Assembly: GCA_035471625.1 (NCBI GenBank)
Contig: DATIPT010000155.1
Coordinates: forward strand, 1 to 8,295
Length of the DNA: 8,295 nucleotides
Origin: DATEVL01 sp035471625
Lineage (GTDB): Bacteria > Chloroflexota > Anaerolineae > Anaerolineales > E44-bin32
Direction: 5' to 3'
The position numbers and the translations under genes were made by a program. This document shows positions 1 through 5,488 of the stretch, piece after piece (within the stretch, counting starts at the first letter, position 1; every line of letters starts with the position of its first letter). The notes beneath the pieces are model-generated. The model searched no databases and was not told the DNA's origin. It worked only from the letters and a program-made list of their open reading frames with translations.

Positions 1-1
1 C

Positions 2-241
2 GAGCTCGGGAGGGTCCTCAATGCCCTGGAGGCATCCGGCTACGCCTCGCTCAGGGGTCGGGTCGGCACGAACAAAGTCTTCGAAGCGAAGGCGGAGTCG
101 GGAGCGGTATACCAACTCGAAGTCATGATCGCGTGGGATCACAAGCCGGAGGGCGCCATTCGCGTTCTGGGCAGCATCGACGATGGTGGCTTGCGGGCGT
201 TCCTCCCGCTGACCGAATCCCGACTGGTGCCGCCGCCATGA
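2..241 (+). CDS. Unrecognised protein, C-terminal 79 residues (5' end outside window)
   Basis: An open frame enters from the left edge and ends at TGA 239-241, giving 79 residues. The fragment has alternating charged and hydrophobic stretches that suggest a small soluble alpha/beta domain: a helix-like start (ELGRVLNALEASGY), strand-like segments (YQLEVMIAWDH, GAIRVLGSIDD) and a final segment GGLRAFLPLTESRLVPPP. The IDDGG-RAF-PLTES ending looks like a conserved C-terminus that I have a vague memory of in hypothetical proteins, but I can name no family or function. Codon usage, with G/C at third positions, matches the downstream genes, which supports real coding. The stop overlaps an ATG (ATGA at 238-241), and the next gene starts only 40 bases on, so the two are probably co-transcribed. 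There is no signal peptide or membrane segment in the visible part. Confidence 0.65.
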   Translation, partial: ELGRVLNALEASGYASLRGRVGTNKVFEAKAESGAVYQLEVMIAWDHKPEGAIRVLGSIDDGGLRAFLPLTESRLVPPP

Positions 242-281
242 TCACCCCGCTTCGGCGACGCCGCCGGGAGGTCGGAGGAGG

Positions 282-923
282 ATGAGATCCTCCGGGGAGG
301 CGTGGGAAGCGATCTACCGCAAAGACGCGAACGTCTTTCCGGAGGTTTTCCCGCGGTTCCCTGAGTTGGCGGAGGCCTTCGCCGCCCACGGTTGTCGCAC
401 AATCCTCGATCTCGGCTGCGGAAGCGGCCGACACGTCGTCGCCCTTGCCAAGCTGGGCTTCCAGACATGGGGCCTCGATCTGGCCCCAACCGGTCTCCGG
501 CTGGCGGCTCGTTGGCTCGATGAGGAGTCCCTCCGGGCGCCCCTCGTCCTCTCCGATGCACGGCTCCCCCTCCCCGTTCGCGGCGCCGCCTTCGACGGTC
601 TTCTGTCGACGCAGGTCATTCACCACGGCACTTTGGCCACGATACGTGCCGCGGTTCGCGAGGTGCGCCGCGTCGTCCGCCCGGGTGGGCTGGTGTTCAT
701 CACCGTACCGCACCGGCTCGACGGGGATGTCAGCCACGAAGAGATCGAGCCCGGCACGTTTGTTCCGAGAAGCGGCATCGAAGAAGGGGTTCCGCACCAC
801 ATCTTTTCGCCCCAGGAACTGCAAGCCGAAATGGACGGATTCCGACCGATCGAGGTGGCCCCTCGTGGCCCCGTGGTTCTGGCCTTCCTCGGGATCCGGG
901 AGCCCGACGTGGCGGGCGTCTGA
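282..923 (+). CDS. Class I SAM-dependent methyltransferase
   Basis: A 213-residue Rossmann-fold methyltransferase that transfers a methyl group from S-adenosylmethionine to an unknown acceptor in the cytoplasm. The glycine-rich SAM loop (motif I) is ILDLGCGSGRH at residues 41-51. The acidic residue after strand 2 is Asp66 in GLDLAP, and motif II-like SDA is at 91-93. The stretch around QVIHHGT (111-117) and the post-strand RPGGLVFITVP (133-143) complete the core. The N-terminal EAWEAIYRKD resembles the entry helix of TehB/Methyltransf_25-like proteins. The C-terminus (about 150-213) is short, with GVPHHIFSPQEL in the usual lid position, so the substrate cannot be predicted. ATG 282 is chosen because GGAGG at 267-271 lies 10 bases upstream; a second GGAGG at 274-278 is too close to act well. 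It follows the truncated gene by 40 bases and is probably in its transcript. Confidence 0.9.
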   Translation: MRSSGEAWEAIYRKDANVFPEVFPRFPELAEAFAAHGCRTILDLGCGSGRHVVALAKLGFQTWGLDLAPTGLRLAARWLDEESLRAPLVLSDARLPLPVRGAAFDGLLSTQVIHHGTLATIRAAVREVRRVVRPGGLVFITVPHRLDGDVSHEEIEPGTFVPRSGIEEGVPHHIFSPQELQAEMDGFRPIEVAPRGPVVLAFLGIREPDVAGV

Positions 924-1044
924 GACTCCAAAGAGCGGGCCCCCGAGAAGCCGCCACCCTGGGCCCAAACGCCGCCGGGCGACCCGGAGAACCCAACCCA
1001 TCGAGATTTGTCCAATCAATGTCCGAATTCCTGAAGCGAAGTTG

Positions 1045-1066
1045 CCACGCCGTCTGACGGCGCTGG
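1045..1066 (+). terminator. Imperfect hairpin without T-run in the 924-1166 gap
   Basis: CGCCGTC (1048-1054) and GACGGCG (1056-1062) are exact reverse complements around a single T. In RNA the tip would open to a TCTGA loop on a 5-bp stem. Beyond a bulged C1063, CCA (1045-1047) can pair with TGG (1064-1066). It lies about 120 bases after the methyltransferase stop and about 100 bases before the next gene. No U-tract follows, so intrinsic termination in the classical sense is unproven; it could equally be a pause site, an mRNA stabiliser or chance in G+C-rich DNA. Confidence 0.3.
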
Positions 1067-1151
1067 AACAGGATCCACCCTTGATTCCTCGAACTTGTGG
1101 CGCGAAAGTGAGTGCGCACGGTCTGCCCGCGGCGAAGGCGCCCTCGTCGTG

Positions 1152-1158
1152 AAAGGAG
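1152..1158 (+). promoter_or_regulatory. Ribosome binding site fixing the ATG 1167 start
   Basis: AAAGGAG is a near-perfect Shine-Dalgarno sequence placed 8 bases before ATG 1167. It shows that the in-frame codons upstream of 1167 are leader rather than protein. Confidence 0.7.
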
Positions 1159-1166
1159 AGGACCCC

Positions 1167-1499
1167 ATGACCGAGCCATCCGCCCCACCCTCACCGCCCA
1201 TCCCAACCGGACCTCAGACCAGCACCCTGGCAATCGTGAGCTTGGTCGCCGGGATCCTGACGTGGCTGATTGTCCCGGTCCTCGGCGCAATCGCCGCCAT
1301 CGTCACCGGGCACATGGCCAGGAACGAGATCCGCAAGAGCCCTGAGCGCCTGACCGGCAACGGATTGGCGACAGCCGGACTGGTCCTCGGCTACGGGCAG
1401 ATCATCTTCCTTGTCGTACCTGTTTGCCTGATCGTCGTGCTCGCCTTGATGGGTCCTGCGATCGGGAACGTTTTCTCGAACATTGTGACTTCGATCTAG
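1167..1499 (+). CDS. DUF4190-type small integral membrane protein
   Basis: A 110-residue protein with a Pro/Ser/Thr-rich cytosolic-looking N-terminus (MTEPSAPPSPPIPTG, residues 1-15) and two hydrophobic segments, about 21-50 and 68-97. These are joined by a charged loop containing GHMARNEIRKSPERLTGNGLA (48-68). This layout (hydrophobic hairpin, G-H-x-A-R-x-E-I-R-x-S between the helices, then G-x-x-A-x-x-G-L-x-L-G-Y) matches the DUF4190 family of Gram-positive and Chloroflexota-type bacteria. No member function is known to me; the proteins are thought to sit in the cytoplasmic membrane. It is isolated from its neighbours by gaps of 243 and about 170 bases and is followed at once by a hairpin, so it may be a single-gene unit. 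Confidence is high for the family and nil for function. Confidence 0.87.
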   Translation: MTEPSAPPSPPIPTGPQTSTLAIVSLVAGILTWLIVPVLGAIAAIVTGHMARNEIRKSPERLTGNGLATAGLVLGYGQIIFLVVPVCLIVVLALMGPAIGNVFSNIVTSI

Positions 1500-1502
1500 C
1501 AC

Positions 1503-1523
1503 GACATCTCCCGGCGAGATGTC
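1503..1523 (+). terminator. 8-bp perfect hairpin directly after the DUF4190 gene
   Basis: GACATCTC (1503-1510) and GAGATGTC (1516-1523) form an 8-bp perfect stem with a CCGGC loop, beginning 4 bases after the TAG stop at 1497-1499. The position is typical of a terminator, but no T-run follows. It could be a U-less terminator, a Rho-assisted 3' end or an mRNA-stabilising hairpin. Confidence 0.45.
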
Positions 1524-1670
1524 CGCTTGAGTGGAGCCATCCGACCGGGCGGGGCCTTCGCCGAGGTCGAGCCGTCGCGTCCCGGTCCCTACGATCGCGA
1601 CGGTGTCAGCCTCGAAGTTCATCTGGGACCGTTCGGTGCGCACCAGCCCGGCGGGCACGACTGGAGAGCC

Positions 1671-2297
1671 ATGGGCGCGACGCCGAACGACACAGAGCGC
1701 AAGAGCATCACGCCTTTGACCGAGCGGCATTCAAACGTGTCGTCACTTCCTGATGGTCTCTTCTTCGCGGATCGAGCGGGATGGCGCTCCTGGCTTCAGG
1801 AGAATCACGTGGCAGCTCAGGAGGCCTGGCTTGTCCTCTTCAAGGCCAAACACCGACAGGGGCGAATGAGCCTCGATGACGCCGTCGAAGAGGCGCTTTG
1901 CTACGGCTGGATCGACGGGAAGCTACGAAGCCTGGACGAGCAGCGCTTTGCCCTTCGATTCACCCCCCGGCGACCCGACAGCGTCTGGTCGGCCAGCAAC
2001 ATCGAGCGGGTCAGGAAGCTTGAGAAGGCAGGCTTGATGACTAAAGCCGGCCGGCAGAAGGTCACGCTCGCCCAGCAGAGCGGGCAATGGGCGGCGGCGC
2101 TCGCCCGGGAACGACCTGACGAGATCCCGGATGACCTGGCACGGGCACTTCGCCGGAAGAAGGGTTCGCTCGCCAGCTACCGGCGGCTCCCCGACTCGCG
2201 AAAGAAGCAACTTCTTCACTGGCTTGAGACGGCGAAGCGGGACGACACCAGGCGGCAACGGGTGGACGCAATCGTGGAGGAGGTCACCGCTCGCTGA
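1671..2297 (+). CDS. YdeI/OmdA-family protein (bacteriocin-protection-like)
   Basis: A 208-residue cytoplasmic protein of the widespread YdeI/OmpD-associated family. Family blocks appear in order: LFFADRAGWRSWLQENH (30-46), WLVLFKAKH (53-61), the strong EALCYGWIDGK (75-85), RFTPRRPDSVWSASN (96-110), and a C-terminal OmdA-like helical region with IPDDLARAL (152-160), ending in the family's KR-x-x-TR-x-x-R motif (AKRDDTRRQR, 188-197). Full family length (about 190-200) is present with all blocks intact. Roles in bacteriocin or envelope-stress protection have been proposed for relatives, but the biochemical activity is not established. ATG 1671 is preceded by GGAG at 1663-1666, which is rather close. 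GTG 1737 (residue 23) is a plausible shorter start, since the conserved region begins at about residue 28. The frame stays open upstream to a TTG at 1527, but that part looks non-coding. Confidence 0.92.
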   Translation: MGATPNDTERKSITPLTERHSNVSSLPDGLFFADRAGWRSWLQENHVAAQEAWLVLFKAKHRQGRMSLDDAVEEALCYGWIDGKLRSLDEQRFALRFTPRRPDSVWSASNIERVRKLEKAGLMTKAGRQKVTLAQQSGQWAAALARERPDEIPDDLARALRRKKGSLASYRRLPDSRKKQLLHWLETAKRDDTRRQRVDAIVEEVTAR

Positions 2298-2376
2298 CCG
2301 ACCCCGATCGTCAAGCGCTGCATCTGATCCCCTTCTTCATCAGAATCTGAGCCAGCGGAAGCCGCCGACGATGGCA

Positions 2377-2407
2377 TTGGCGCGATAATGGCTCTTCGTG
2401 GCGCCAA
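2377..2407 (+). repeat. Inverted repeat flanking a -10-like hexamer
   Basis: TTGGCGC (2377-2383) and GCGCCAA (2401-2407) are exact reverse complements separated by 17 bases. GATAAT (2384-2389), a 5/6 match to the sigma-70 -10 box, sits directly inside the left arm. No TTGACA-like -35 is visible 17 bases upstream. It lies 62 bases ahead of the thioredoxin-like gene. It could be an operator overlapping a promoter, a 5' leader hairpin, or chance. Confidence 0.3.
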
Positions 2408-2468
2408 CTGGTCGTCCACGCACCGGCAGACCTCGAGCCTTGCGGATGCGCCTCGTCGTCAGGATGCC

Positions 2469-2990
2469 ATGAAGCTGGGGTCGCTACTCCGGATCCTCCT
2501 ACTCCTCCCTGTCCTCCTCGCCTGCATTCTTCCGAGGGCGCCGGCGACCTCAGAGGCGCCGATCGTCGACGCCGGCGTCGATCAGTCCCCCGCCCCGGAA
2601 AGCTTCACTTTGATCTTGCCTCACCCAAGCCAGGGGGATCTTCCCGCCTTGCTGGCCGCCCACGCCCAGAGGGCCGCCGAACTGAACCGGAAGCCGTTCG
2701 TCGAGTTTTCGGCAGACTGGTGCCCGCCGTGCCTCCGACTGGCGGAAAGCCTCGGCGATCCGCGCATGGTCGAAGCCTTTCGCGGCGTCTACCTGATTCG
2801 ATTGGACTTCGATGAGTGGAAGAGCCGACTCGGAAGCACGGGCTTCATCGTCCTGGGCGTGCCCACCTTCTTTGAGTTGGGCCCGGACGGAAGATCGACC
2901 GGGAGGACCATCACCGGCGCGGCGTGGGGAGCGGACATACCGGAGAACATGGCCCCGGTTCTTCAAGGGTTCTTTCGAGGCAGTCGGTAG
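2469..2990 (+). CDS. Thioredoxin-fold lipoprotein
   Basis: A 173-residue exported thiol-disulfide protein. The N-terminus MKLGSLLRILLLLPVLLAC is a lipoprotein signal peptide with lipobox L16-L17-A18 and acylated Cys19, so the mature protein should be tethered to the outer face of the membrane. A flexible stretch (20-50) precedes the thioredoxin domain (about 53-173). Its active site is WCPPC (84-88, Cys85/Cys88) in the context VEFSADWCPPC, and the cis-proline loop GVPT has Pro132. The WCPPC motif resembles the reductase-like C-terminal domain of DsbD and TlpA-type proteins more than oxidising DsbA, so a reducing or repair role is inferred. ATG 2469 is chosen because it puts the charged n-region and hydrophobic core at the N-terminus; the in-frame ATG 2388 would bury the signal peptide behind 27 polar residues. 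The next gene also encodes an envelope protein. Confidence 0.92.
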   Translation: MKLGSLLRILLLLPVLLACILPRAPATSEAPIVDAGVDQSPAPESFTLILPHPSQGDLPALLAAHAQRAAELNRKPFVEFSADWCPPCLRLAESLGDPRMVEAFRGVYLIRLDFDEWKSRLGSTGFIVLGVPTFFELGPDGRSTGRTITGAAWGADIPENMAPVLQGFFRGSR

Positions 2991-3028
2991 GAAGCCTGAC
3001 CGCCCACGCAAGACCGGCAAGTTGACGA

Positions 3029-3053
3029 CCTGGGTGAGCCCAGCCCACCCGGG
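3029..3053 (+). terminator. Hairpin between thioredoxin and phosphoesterase genes
   Basis: CCTGGGTG (3029-3036) can pair with CACCCGGG (3046-3053) over 8 bp with one G-U pair and a 9-base loop. A competing 5-bp hairpin, CTGGG/CCCAG (3030-3034 and 3039-3043), uses the same left arm. It lies 39 bases after the thioredoxin stop and 12 bases before the phosphoesterase Shine-Dalgarno sequence (GAGGAG, 3066-3071). No T-run follows, so it may act on mRNA stability rather than termination. Confidence 0.3.
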
Positions 3054-3082
3054 GACCGCGTTCCTGAGGAGACGACCGGATC

Positions 3083-4372
3083 ATGCGATTCTTCCGTGCC
3101 TGTCTCAACATCCTGACCGGCGTCTTCCTGATCGCGTCCGTCCTCGTCGCCGGGATTGTGGTCGCGCTGCTCGCAACTCCCGGGCCTCCGATCACGCTCG
3201 GTATCCTGCAGCCCTCTCCGCCGGCGGCCGCACCGGTCGCCTTGTCCCCGCCGTCTGAGACCCCATCCCCTCTGCCGTCCCCCTCGGAGACCCCAACAGC
3301 GACCCCTACCCCGACGCCAACGGAAACCCCCACCGCGACGCCGACCCACACGCCGTACGCCAACCTCATCCGGGGGCCCTACCTCCAACATCCTCGCCCA
3401 AGTGAAGTGCGGGTCGTGTGGGACACCGATCTCGAGTCCTCGGGTGGGATCGCCTTCTCGAGCGCCGGCGAGAGCGTCGTCCGCGAGGAAAGCGCCATCC
3501 CGGCCCGCCATCACCAAGTCGTTTTCGCCTCCCTCGAACCCTCGACAACGTATCGGTATCAGGTCCTGCTGGAGGGCGCGCCTCTCCATCAGGAGCAGAC
3601 CTTCACCACGCTTCCGGCGACCGGGAGTGAGAGCGTCCGTTTCGCCGTCGTGGGGGATACGCAGTCGGGGCATGACCGACACCGATCGATCGTTGAGAGG
3701 ATCCTTGCCTGGTCGCCCGATTTCGTCCTGCACGTCGGTGACCTCGTCTCCGACGGATCGTCTCCGGCAGACCGGGCCAGGTTCTTCGAGATCGAACAGC
3801 CTTTGCTCGCCTCGACCTTCCTCTTTCCAACGATCGGGAACCACGACAAGGGACCGGATCCGTTGTTCAGCCTCTTCGACCCGCCGGGCAGCGATCCATG
3901 GTACAGCTTCCAGGCAGGGCCGGCGCTTTTCATTACGCTCGAGGTCGACGGCCTGGAACCCTACGATGACGAAAGCCCGCAGTACCGCTGGCTCGAGAGC
4001 TTGCTCGATCGCAATCGCCTCCCCTGGGTGATCATCTGGTTTCACATCCCTCCCTATTCACGGTCCGGCGAACTGCCGGACGAGGTCTCGGTGCGACGAT
4101 CCCTGGCCGGGCTATTCGACGACTACGCGGTCGACCTGGTCTTGAGCGGCCACCACCACAACTATCAACGCTATGAACGCGGTCATGTGACCTACATCGT
4201 TTCAGGGGGCGGCGGCGGAAGCCTTCATCCCCTAGACGACGACCTTGAAGGTCTCGGCGCCTACGCCGTGGCGAACCACTTTGTCGGGATCGAGATCGAG
4301 GGCGGCCGGCTGACGGGGCAGGCGATCGCTCCGGATGGGTCCGTCCTGGATCGATTCGCGATCTCGGAGTAG
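3083..4372 (+). CDS. Membrane-anchored purple-acid-phosphatase-like metallophosphoesterase
   Basis: A 429-residue extracytoplasmic enzyme of the calcineurin-like phosphoesterase superfamily, expected to hydrolyse phosphomonoesters or related phosphates outside the membrane. A short charged start is followed by a transmembrane or uncleaved signal segment (about 9-32), a Pro/Ser/Thr linker (about 45-91), a fibronectin-III-like domain of the PAP N-terminal type (95-178, beginning IRGPYLQHPRPSEVRVVWDTD), and the catalytic domain (185-429). Metal ligands are visible in order: Asp192 (VVGDTQ), Asp220 (HVGDLV), Asn253-His254 (IGNHDK), His321 (WFHIPPYS), and His357/His359 (SGHHHNYQR). In true purple acid phosphatases the second motif is GDxxY, whose Tyr binds Fe(III); here the position is Ser223, so a different metal pair is likely. 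The start has GAGGAG (3066-3071) 11 bases upstream. Substrate is unknown. Confidence 0.93.
   Translation: MRFFRACLNILTGVFLIASVLVAGIVVALLATPGPPITLGILQPSPPAAAPVALSPPSETPSPLPSPSETPTATPTPTPTETPTATPTHTPYANLIRGPYLQHPRPSEVRVVWDTDLESSGGIAFSSAGESVVREESAIPARHHQVVFASLEPSTTYRYQVLLEGAPLHQEQTFTTLPATGSESVRFAVVGDTQSGHDRHRSIVERILAWSPDFVLHVGDLVSDGSSPADRARFFEIEQPLLASTFLFPTIGNHDKGPDPLFSLFDPPGSDPWYSFQAGPALFITLEVDGLEPYDDESPQYRWLESLLDRNRLPWVIIWFHIPPYSRSGELPDEVSVRRSLAGLFDDYAVDLVLSGHHHNYQRYERGHVTYIVSGGGGGSLHPLDDDLEGLGAYAVANHFVGIEIEGGRLTGQAIAPDGSVLDRFAISE
3257..3355 (+). repeat. Thr/Pro-repeat linker coding region
   Basis: Codons for residues 59-91 of the phosphoesterase form a degenerate low-complexity run of Thr-Pro and Ser-Pro units with three ETP blocks (59-61, 69-71, 81-83). 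The + strand is very C-rich and G-poor. Such TPTATPTPT linkers are common in Chloroflexota surface proteins and may be O-glycosylated. Here the linker would hold the catalytic part away from the membrane. Confidence 0.75.
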
Positions 4373-4417
4373 CCACGGTTGGGAGATCCGGCCCCAGCAC
4401 TCACTCAGCCCCACTGG

Positions 4418-4436
4418 CGGCTGCATTCCGCAGCCG
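4418..4436 (+). terminator. 7-bp hairpin after the phosphoesterase gene
   Basis: CGGCTGC (4418-4424) and GCAGCCG (4430-4436) are exact reverse complements around ATTCC. The hairpin starts 46 bases after the TAG and ends 18 bases before the next gene's Shine-Dalgarno sequence. No T-run follows, so termination is possible but unproven. Confidence 0.38.
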
Positions 4437-4463
4437 GCATCAAGCGTTCAGGATGAGGGTCCG

Positions 4464-5051
4464 ATGATCGCATGGGTCAACGTCGCCGTCTTGCTCTTCG
4501 CCTCTCTCGGATTCCTGTACTTCTACGTCTTGAGTGTCAGCCCGGCGACTCGGGAAAAGGTTCTCGGCCCATCGGCCTACAGGATCTGCGGTCGCGACCG
4601 TATCGTTGCCGGCGCCCTCGAAACGGTGACCGTGGTCAACTATGTCGTGGCCTTCTTCTATCCTGTCGACACCCCGCTTCCGGACCGATTCCCCTGGCCG
4701 TGGTGGGCCTCTGCGACCCTGGCTTGTGCGATCGGCCTCCCGGCCCTGGTGATCATGGTGATGGGTCTGCGCGACGCCGGCGCCGAGGCCATCCGGCCGC
4801 GCAGAGAGCACGGGATGTTCGGAGGGATCTACCGCAAGATCCGCCATCCCCAGGCGGTCGGCGAGGTGTTCGCCTGGACGGTGATCGGCCTGTTGCTCCA
4901 CTCCCCTTTCCTGGTCGCGTTCTCGCTGATCTACTTCCCCATCTTCCTCGTGATGTGTTTCGCCGAGGAGCAAGATCTTCTCTGGCGGCACGGGAATGCG
5001 TACGCAGACTACGTTAGGAGAACCGGGAAGTTCTGGCCGAAGCCTCTCTGA
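4464..5051 (+). CDS. ICMT-like integral membrane methyltransferase (first copy)
   Basis: A 195-residue polytopic membrane protein of the isoprenylcysteine carboxyl methyltransferase / phospholipid methyltransferase-like group. Hydrophobic segments lie at about 4-24, 48-66, 80-101 and 134-165. The family signature is GGIYRKIRHPQAVGE (120-134, with Arg127-His128-Pro129), followed after the last helices by the second SAM-binding part EEQDLLWRHGNAYADYVRRTGKFWP (168-192), with the usual E-E, Y180 and Y183 pattern. Bacterial homologues act at the cytoplasmic membrane on lipids or other small hydrophobic substrates; the substrate here is unknown, as bacteria generally lack prenylated CaaX proteins. 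The start is ATG 4464 with GAGGG at 4455-4459; the in-frame codons upstream overlap the preceding gene's end and lack coding character. The N-terminal half is longer and less standard than in the second copy at 7231-7761. Confidence 0.84.
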   Translation: MIAWVNVAVLLFASLGFLYFYVLSVSPATREKVLGPSAYRICGRDRIVAGALETVTVVNYVVAFFYPVDTPLPDRFPWPWWASATLACAIGLPALVIMVMGLRDAGAEAIRPRREHGMFGGIYRKIRHPQAVGEVFAWTVIGLLLHSPFLVAFSLIYFPIFLVMCFAEEQDLLWRHGNAYADYVRRTGKFWPKPL

Positions 5052-5292
5052 GCCGAAGCGGCCTTCCCCGGACGCCTTGCCGTCGGCGGACCGCAGGGAC
5101 CGCGGGCGGCCGCGTGTCTTGGACCGCAGAGGCGAAGCAGACAAGGGTGCAACCGGCCGATCCCCGCGAGGTGTCAGCTCCGCTTCAGGCATCCTTGGCC
5201 CCATTTGCTTATCCTGCGTGCACTGAAGTAGAGTCTCGAGCACGTCCAATCCGGTGCGGACATCCTCCGTCACTGGCTCGTCACCAATGGGG

Positions 5293-5298
5293 AAGGAG
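5293..5298 (+). promoter_or_regulatory. Ribosome binding site for the 54-residue membrane protein
   Basis: AAGGAG lies 6 bases before ATG 5305. It is the main evidence that this short gene is translated and that 5305, not the in-frame ATG 5287, is the start. A weak promoter-like pair, TTGCTT (5205-5210) and TAGAGT (5229-5234) with an 18-base spacer, lies further upstream. Confidence 0.6.
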
Positions 5299-5304
5299 AT
5301 CGTC

Positions 5305-5469
5305 ATGTCGAATTCGTCCGTCGTACGTGTCGATACGGGATCCGGGATCTTCTGGGTCATCGGCTGGATGTTCACGATCGCGTTCGCGGAACTGGTCTGG
5401 TGGCAGGCCCTTCTGGGCCTGCTGGTCTGGCCCTACTACTTGGGCGTGGCGGCCTTGGCCCTGCAGTAG
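5305..5469 (+). CDS. Small hydrophobic membrane protein (54 aa), unrecognised
   Basis: A 54-residue protein with a polar N-terminus (MSNSSVVRVDTGSG) and two hydrophobic segments, about 15-31 (IFWVIGWMFTIAFAELV) and 33-52. These are separated only by the WW-Q stretch, so it is either a helical hairpin or one long helix. It is rich in Trp (W17, W21, W32, W33, W42) and carries VWPYYLG at 41-47. I recall similar short proteins with an LFTIGFA...WPYYLG pattern from various bacteria, but know no function. A strong Shine-Dalgarno sequence supports translation. Its stop is only 19 bases before the deazaflavin oxidoreductase gene, so the two are probably one transcript, and a membrane-docking or partner role is conceivable but unsupported by direct evidence. 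Confidence 0.68.
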   Translation: MSNSSVVRVDTGSGIFWVIGWMFTIAFAELVWWQALLGLLVWPYYLGVAALALQ

Positions 5470-5488
5470 GGTGGGCACCTGAGGGAAC

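Noticed and set aside
123..1019. 298-codon open frame on the - strand opposite the methyltransferase
   Set aside because: The + strand frame carries clear SAM-methyltransferase motifs and a ribosome binding site. The - frame gives a low-complexity Arg/Gly/Pro-rich product typical of antisense frames in G+C-rich DNA.
1527..1670. In-frame N-terminal extension of the YdeI-like protein from TTG 1527
   Set aside because: TTG is a rare start, the extra 48 residues match nothing in the family, and the start would overlap the region just after the 1503-1523 hairpin without a ribosome binding site.
2323..2344. TCTGAT/ATCAGA inverted repeat as a terminator of the YdeI-like gene
   Set aside because: Only 6 bp, A/T-rich, with a 10-base loop and no T-run after it; too weak to annotate.
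2963..4045. 360-codon open frame on the - strand opposite the phosphoesterase
   Set aside because: It is a shadow of the phosphoesterase; its Gly/Arg-rich middle is simply the complement of the Thr/Pro linker codons.
4440..5375. 311-codon - strand frame across the first ICMT-like gene and the following gap
   Set aside because: The product is polar, without motifs, and spans two well-supported + strand genes.
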